Shown here: piece by piece, positions 5,862-8,318 of the stretch
Position numbering within the stretch: the stretch's first letter is position 1
Layout: each line of letters begins with the position of its first letter
From: Ignavibacteriaceae bacterium
Lineage (GTDB): Bacteria; Bacteroidota; Ignavibacteria; Ignavibacteriales; Ignavibacteriaceae
Length of the DNA stretch: 8,318 bases
Direction: 5' to 3'
Assembly (NCBI GenBank): GCA_031292465.1
Contig: JARLHB010000348.1
Location: 1-8,318, forward strand
Position numbers and translations under genes: made by a program
Notes under the pieces: generated by a model
Databases searched by the model: none
What the model was told of the DNA's origin: nothing
The model's input: the letters and a program-made list of their open reading frames with translations, nothing else

Positions 5862-6335
5862 TTAAGAAAAAATACTTTCCAGGTGATGCTGCATATGGTC
5901 AAAATAATCTTCAACCAGATATTCAAGCGTTGCAGGTTCATCGGCGGGCGCCGGCTGATAACAAATTTCATTAAGATTATGAACTTCCCTGGGCTCTGTT
6001 AAAATTTCTTCCGGGATGGTATCAATAAAATGAATGATATGCTTATTATATGCTACCCAAAGTGTAACTAAAGATTCCCATGTAGATTCTTTGTAATGCT
6101 GAACTTTTACCCAGGCATCCTGATCGTAAGAAGTAAACAGAAGATCATCGGTAAACAAGCTTCCTACAAATCTTAAATGATTATTTGCAGCAGAATCTAT
6201 AAGATGGCCTAATATTTCTTTCCTTGTCCATTTGCCGGGTTCGGAAGACAAATTCGCGGTTTCTTCAGTCATATCCCGCAAATTAAGTTCAGTTGATTCA
6301 AAGAAATCCAGATAATATTCTGAAAATTTTTTCAT
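5862..6335 (-). CDS. DinB-superfamily protein (putative metal-dependent hydrolase/transferase)
   Basis: A protein of 157 residues, typical for single-domain DinB-like four-helix-bundle proteins. The early helix carries WTRKEILGHLIDSAANNHLRF (36-56) with His44 and His53. The last helix carries DYFDHMQHHL (143-152) with His147 and His151. A His44/His147/His151 triad would match the metal site of the family. Characterised relatives include thiol (bacillithiol or mycothiol)-dependent transferases, but many members, especially in Bacteroidota, have no known reaction. It has no signal peptide and is predicted cytoplasmic. AAGGAG (6345-6350) lies 9 nt before the ATG. It follows the DUF1684 gene by 34 nt on the same strand, so the two are probably co-transcribed. 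The superfamily call is confident; the substrate is unknown. Confidence 0.88.
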   Translation of the reverse strand: MKKFSEYYLDFFESTELNLRDMTEETANLSSEPGKWTRKEILGHLIDSAANNHLRFVGSLFTDDLLFTSYDQDAWVKVQHYKESTWESLVTLWVAYNKHIIHFIDTIPEEILTEPREVHNLNEICYQPAPADEPATLEYLVEDYFDHMQHHLESIFS

Positions 6336-6369
6336 TAGTTCTTTCTCCTTGCGATCATTTTTATTTTAA

Positions 6370-7302
6370 TTAATGGTGGCCTTCTCCGTAAACTTTTTCA
6401 CCGGCAGTAATCTCTAACTGAAGATAATTTTGTTCCGGTGGAAGAGGACACGTTGCGAATTTTGTAAATGCACATGGCGGATTATATGCTTTGTTAAAGT
6501 CTAGTATTACATTGCCCGCAGAATCCGGCTGCGAGGCATACAGAAATCTTCCAGCGCCGTAAGTTTCACTGCCGTTGGTTTTATCGGCAAAAATAATAAA
6601 GAAGTCATTACCTTCTTTTACGGGCTCAAGTTTATATTCTTTTCCGTTTACATTAAATGATATAATGCCGGGAACAGTATCCTGCTCCACCGTTCCTATA
6701 ATTGTGGATACCGGTATAACTCTTGGCGGATTATAGGGAGTAAATTTGGCATTAAAGCGCCAATCGCTGTTTACAGGGTATGTATCAATACCTTTAAAAT
6801 TCTTAACAAGCGAGGCCTCAAAATCTCTTAACCGTATCCCGAATTTGCCGCTTCTTCTGATGTAAACCCACCGCAATGTACCTAATGCAAGGACTGTTGC
6901 ATTATCAGCCGAATCACTTACCAGCTCTGTTTCAGACACCGGCTTGTTTTCTGACGTAACGTTTATTCCTTTGTTTATTTTTATACTTGCTTTACCGTCT
7001 TTTAATATAATACTGCCTATAAATGCAGGAGCTTTATCTTTTGGAAATATAATTTTGTTTGAAGGGTCTGAACCAAAGGAATTTTCACCTTCGCTTAGCC
7101 AGTATAATCCTGCAAGATTAAGCCAGCCGTTCTCTTTTTTTAATCTTTCAATTCTTGCCTGATGCCATTGATTTATAGACGCAATATATGCGGCATCTCC
7201 TTTTTCAGTAGTTTTATTACAACCTGATAATGAAATCATAAATACAGCCATAATGCCTATGCTTAGGTTACATAGTAGTTTATTGATTATAATCTTATGC
7301 AT
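6370..7302 (-). CDS. DUF1684 family lipoprotein
   Basis: The product has 310 residues from the ATG at 7302. An in-frame TTG at 7320 would add six residues, but GGGAAA lies about 7 nt before the ATG. A signal peptide with a clear lipobox, SLSGC, puts the lipidated residue at Cys28, so the protein is membrane-anchored outside the cytoplasm. DUF1684 hallmarks are visible: WHQARIERLKKENGWLNLAGLYWL (46-69), with an amphipathic helix and the GWLNLAGLYWL core, and near the C-terminus AYNPPCAFTKFATCPLPP (272-289), then QNYL and ITAGEKVY. The conserved Cys277 and Cys285 lie close together and could form a disulfide or bind a metal. The family is widespread and its biochemical role is not established, as far as I know. 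It is the first gene of a likely operon with the DinB-like gene and is divergent from the CBS gene. Confidence 0.9.
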   Translation of the reverse strand: MHKIIINKLLCNLSIGIMAVFMISLSGCNKTTEKGDAAYIASINQWHQARIERLKKENGWLNLAGLYWLSEGENSFGSDPSNKIIFPKDKAPAFIGSIILKDGKASIKINKGINVTSENKPVSETELVSDSADNATVLALGTLRWVYIRRSGKFGIRLRDFEASLVKNFKGIDTYPVNSDWRFNAKFTPYNPPRVIPVSTIIGTVEQDTVPGIISFNVNGKEYKLEPVKEGNDFFIIFADKTNGSETYGAGRFLYASQPDSAGNVILDFNKAYNPPCAFTKFATCPLPPEQNYLQLEITAGEKVYGEGHH

Positions 7303-7546
7303 AAAATTTCCCGGTTCCAACCATATATTAATTCTACAGCTAAATTAAATATTTTATACCTGAAAACCTTAAGCTGATTTGTTGATTATCACGCTCCGGC
7401 TGAATATCCTTTAGCCCAAAGAACAATGCAGCATCCCGTTTATCATAAAAGAGTTTACATCCCGGCTAATATTAAATACTTTACAGCCGGATAAAGATAA
7501 ATTATCATAATAATCATCATTCGCTAATTAAACAAGCGGGGATTTT
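7303..7546. promoter_or_regulatory. Divergent intergenic region (DUF1684 / CBS gene)
   Basis: These 244 bp separate two divergent genes and should hold both promoters. CCGGCT (7462-7467) and AGCCGG (7485-7490) form an inverted repeat with a 17-nt AT-rich centre; CCGGCT also occurs at 7396-7401. TTTACA occurs at 7454-7459 and 7480-7485, the same hexamer as in the candidate regulator box at 5648-5665, but here spaced 26 nt apart. I could not assign -10/-35 elements. Confidence 0.4.
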
Positions 7547-7993
7547 ATGAATAAGAAAAATATGAAAGAAATATCGGGTAAATTATCCCGGTCGGAAAAT
7601 ATAAGCATTTCATCCGTAATGGTAAAAATTTCAGGCGTAACCGTTCTTGATATAAATGACAGCCGTGAGGAACTGAAGGATAAACTCAGCAGAAGCAAAA
7701 AGACTTTTTATCCTGTGTGCGAGGGCTGCAAAGAAAATTTAATAGGAATAATACATATAAAGAAAATTCTTATAAGTTCGCTATCTGAAGGGAAAATAGA
7801 ATTAAAAGAGGGCCTGCACGAACCGGTTTATTTTTCGGAGGATTCAAGTATCAGCCAGGTTTATAGCATACTTTGCCAGTCAAATACAGGCGCGGCTTTT
7901 ATAGTAGATGACGGAAATAATATAACAGGCTTTGTTACTATACAGGATATAATTAAATACTTCTTAGGGAATTTGCCATGTAAAATGGAATGA
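7547..7993 (+). CDS. Stand-alone CBS-pair protein, CorC/CNNM-like CBS module
   Basis: A soluble protein of 148 residues made almost wholly of two CBS domains (about 21-78 and 88-141). CBS pairs bind adenine nucleotides and regulate attached or partner proteins. The segments ISSVMVKISGVTVLD, FYPVCEG, ENLIGIIHIKKIL, GAAFIVDDGNNITGFVTIQDII and the final FLG follow the pattern of the CBS part of CorC/HlyC/CNNM-type membrane proteins. The DUF21 membrane domain and the C-terminal CorC domain are absent. Four cysteines (58, 61, 110, 145) are present, with C58 and C61 in a CxxC (VCEGC). The ATG is preceded by GGGGA (7538-7542) at 4 nt, supporting the start. An upstream in-frame domain is excluded because the region before the start is non-coding. 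The domain call is confident; the partner is unknown. Confidence 0.88.
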   Translation: MNKKNMKEISGKLSRSENISISSVMVKISGVTVLDINDSREELKDKLSRSKKTFYPVCEGCKENLIGIIHIKKILISSLSEGKIELKEGLHEPVYFSEDSSISQVYSILCQSNTGAAFIVDDGNNITGFVTIQDIIKYFLGNLPCKME

Positions 7994-8003
7994 GGTTAGA
8001 TAT

Positions 8004-8019
8004 ATCATTTTAAAATGAT
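8004..8019. repeat. Perfect 16-bp palindrome after the CBS gene
   Basis: ATCATTTTAAAATGAT is a perfect palindrome 10 nt after the CBS stop codon. No T-run follows on the plus strand, so it is not a good terminator. It could be a weak hairpin or a protein-binding site. Confidence 0.4.
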
Positions 8020-8135
8020 TATTAACTGCTAATGAAGCGAAAATTTTGTTTAATAAAATCGTAGGAACTTGACTTGCCTACCGAGAGTGTTGCAGAACTA
8101 TTTTATTCGTAACATTGCCCCGACTTTTAGAGGTT

Positions 8136-8156
8136 ATGTAAAAAACATTTTTACAT
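8136..8156. repeat. Hairpin 1 of the REP-like cluster
   Basis: ATGTAAAAA (8136-8144) and TTTTTACAT (8148-8156) form a perfect 9-bp stem with a 3-nt ACA loop. Confidence 0.5.
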
Positions 8157-8179
8157 GAATATATTTACAATAAACTGGA

Positions 8180-8195
8180 AGTCGTTAAAACGACT
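8180..8195. repeat. Hairpin 2 of the REP-like cluster
   Basis: AGTCGTT (8180-8186) and AACGACT (8189-8195) form a perfect 7-bp stem with a 2-nt AA centre. The motif is one I recall as common in intergenic repeats of the Bacteroidota group, from memory only. Confidence 0.5.
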
Positions 8196-8219
8196 GAAAC
8201 AAGCTCTCTATTTAATCTT

Positions 8220-8239
8220 CCCACGAATAAATTCGTGGG
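8220..8239. repeat. Hairpin 3 of the REP-like cluster
   Basis: CCCACGAAT (8220-8228) and ATTCGTGGG (8231-8239) form a perfect 9-bp stem with a 2-nt centre. The following GGGCTGC-C-TTC (8237-8247) pairs with GAAGCAGCCC (8304-8313) through one bulged C, so the cluster has nested, alternative structures. Confidence 0.55.
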
Positions 8240-8318
8240 CTGCCTTCTCTTCTTTTAATAAAAATTAAAATAATAATACCGATAAAATATTTATTTATAT
8301 ACGGAAGCAGCCCATAGC

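Larger units (their letters stand above)
7994..8318. other. Non-coding region with clustered hairpins (REP-like)
   Basis: These 325 bp hold no credible gene. They contain a 16-bp palindrome and then, from 8136, three close hairpins plus a longer-range inverted repeat running to the window edge. An 11-nt match to repeat copy 1 (AATGAAGCGAA) lies at 8031-8041. Dense small palindromes are typical of REP/BIME-type repeats or the edge of an IS200/IS605-like element; no transposase is in view. Confidence 0.5.

Noticed and set aside
7303..7320. Upstream TTG start of the DUF1684 protein
   Set aside because: The ATG at 7302 has a GGGAAA site just before it and gives a standard lipoprotein signal peptide.
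7462..7490. CCGGCT/AGCCGG inverted repeat as a terminator
   Set aside because: It lies between divergent genes, where no transcript should end, and has no T-run; it is more likely an operator or chance.

Overview
This is an AT-rich stretch of bacterial chromosome with seven protein genes. Two are predicted lipoproteins, one a DUF1684 protein and one rich in Lys, Asp, Met and Phe. There is also a compact OmpR-type two-component pair and a stand-alone DinB-family protein, and many short palindromes lie between the genes. Together these suggest the Bacteroidota/Chlorobiota/Ignavibacteriota group. The clear Shine-Dalgarno sequences in front of most genes (GGGAGG, AAGGAG, GGAGAG) fit Ignavibacteriota-like lineages better than typical Bacteroidia. 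This placement is an inference from gene style; no marker gene is present.

Layout. (1) Positions 1-2393, plus strand: the 3' part of a B12-binding-type radical SAM enzyme whose beginning lies outside the window, then msrA (peptide methionine sulfoxide reductase A). (2) 2394-3617: an intergenic segment with a hairpin directly before the ribosome binding site, then a lipoprotein gene of unknown function with a striking seven-residue Met/Phe repeat. (3) 3618-3824: a convergent intergenic region bounded by two perfect 30-bp inverted copies of a palindrome, each acting as the probable terminator of the gene next to it. (4) 3825-5551, minus strand: a sensor histidine kinase and OmpR/PhoB-type response regulator overlapping by ATGA. 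Upstream is a perfect 7-nt direct repeat with 11-bp periodicity, which looks like a binding site for this regulator class. (5) 5862-7302, minus strand: a probable two-gene operon, DUF1684 lipoprotein then DinB-like protein. (6) 7547-7993, plus strand: a small soluble pair of CBS domains resembling the CBS part of CorC/HlyC/CNNM proteins without the membrane part. (7) 7994-8318: no gene, but a cluster of hairpins that looks like REP-type repeat sequence.

How the genes relate: the kinase and regulator form one signalling unit, probably self-regulated. MsrA repairs oxidised methionine in the cytoplasm. Its neighbour encodes an envelope protein with regularly placed methionines, but no functional link is shown and the two proteins probably sit in different compartments. 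The most unusual signals are (a) the repeated palindrome at 1776-1801, 3635-3664 and 3791-3820, which shows a compensatory base-pair change between copies, (b) the methionine-heptad lipoprotein flanked by two similar GK..NxKKxP modules, (c) the CX4CX2C cluster motif in the radical SAM enzyme, and (d) the candidate regulator box. No CRISPR array, tRNA, rRNA, complete insertion sequence or obvious defence system was seen.
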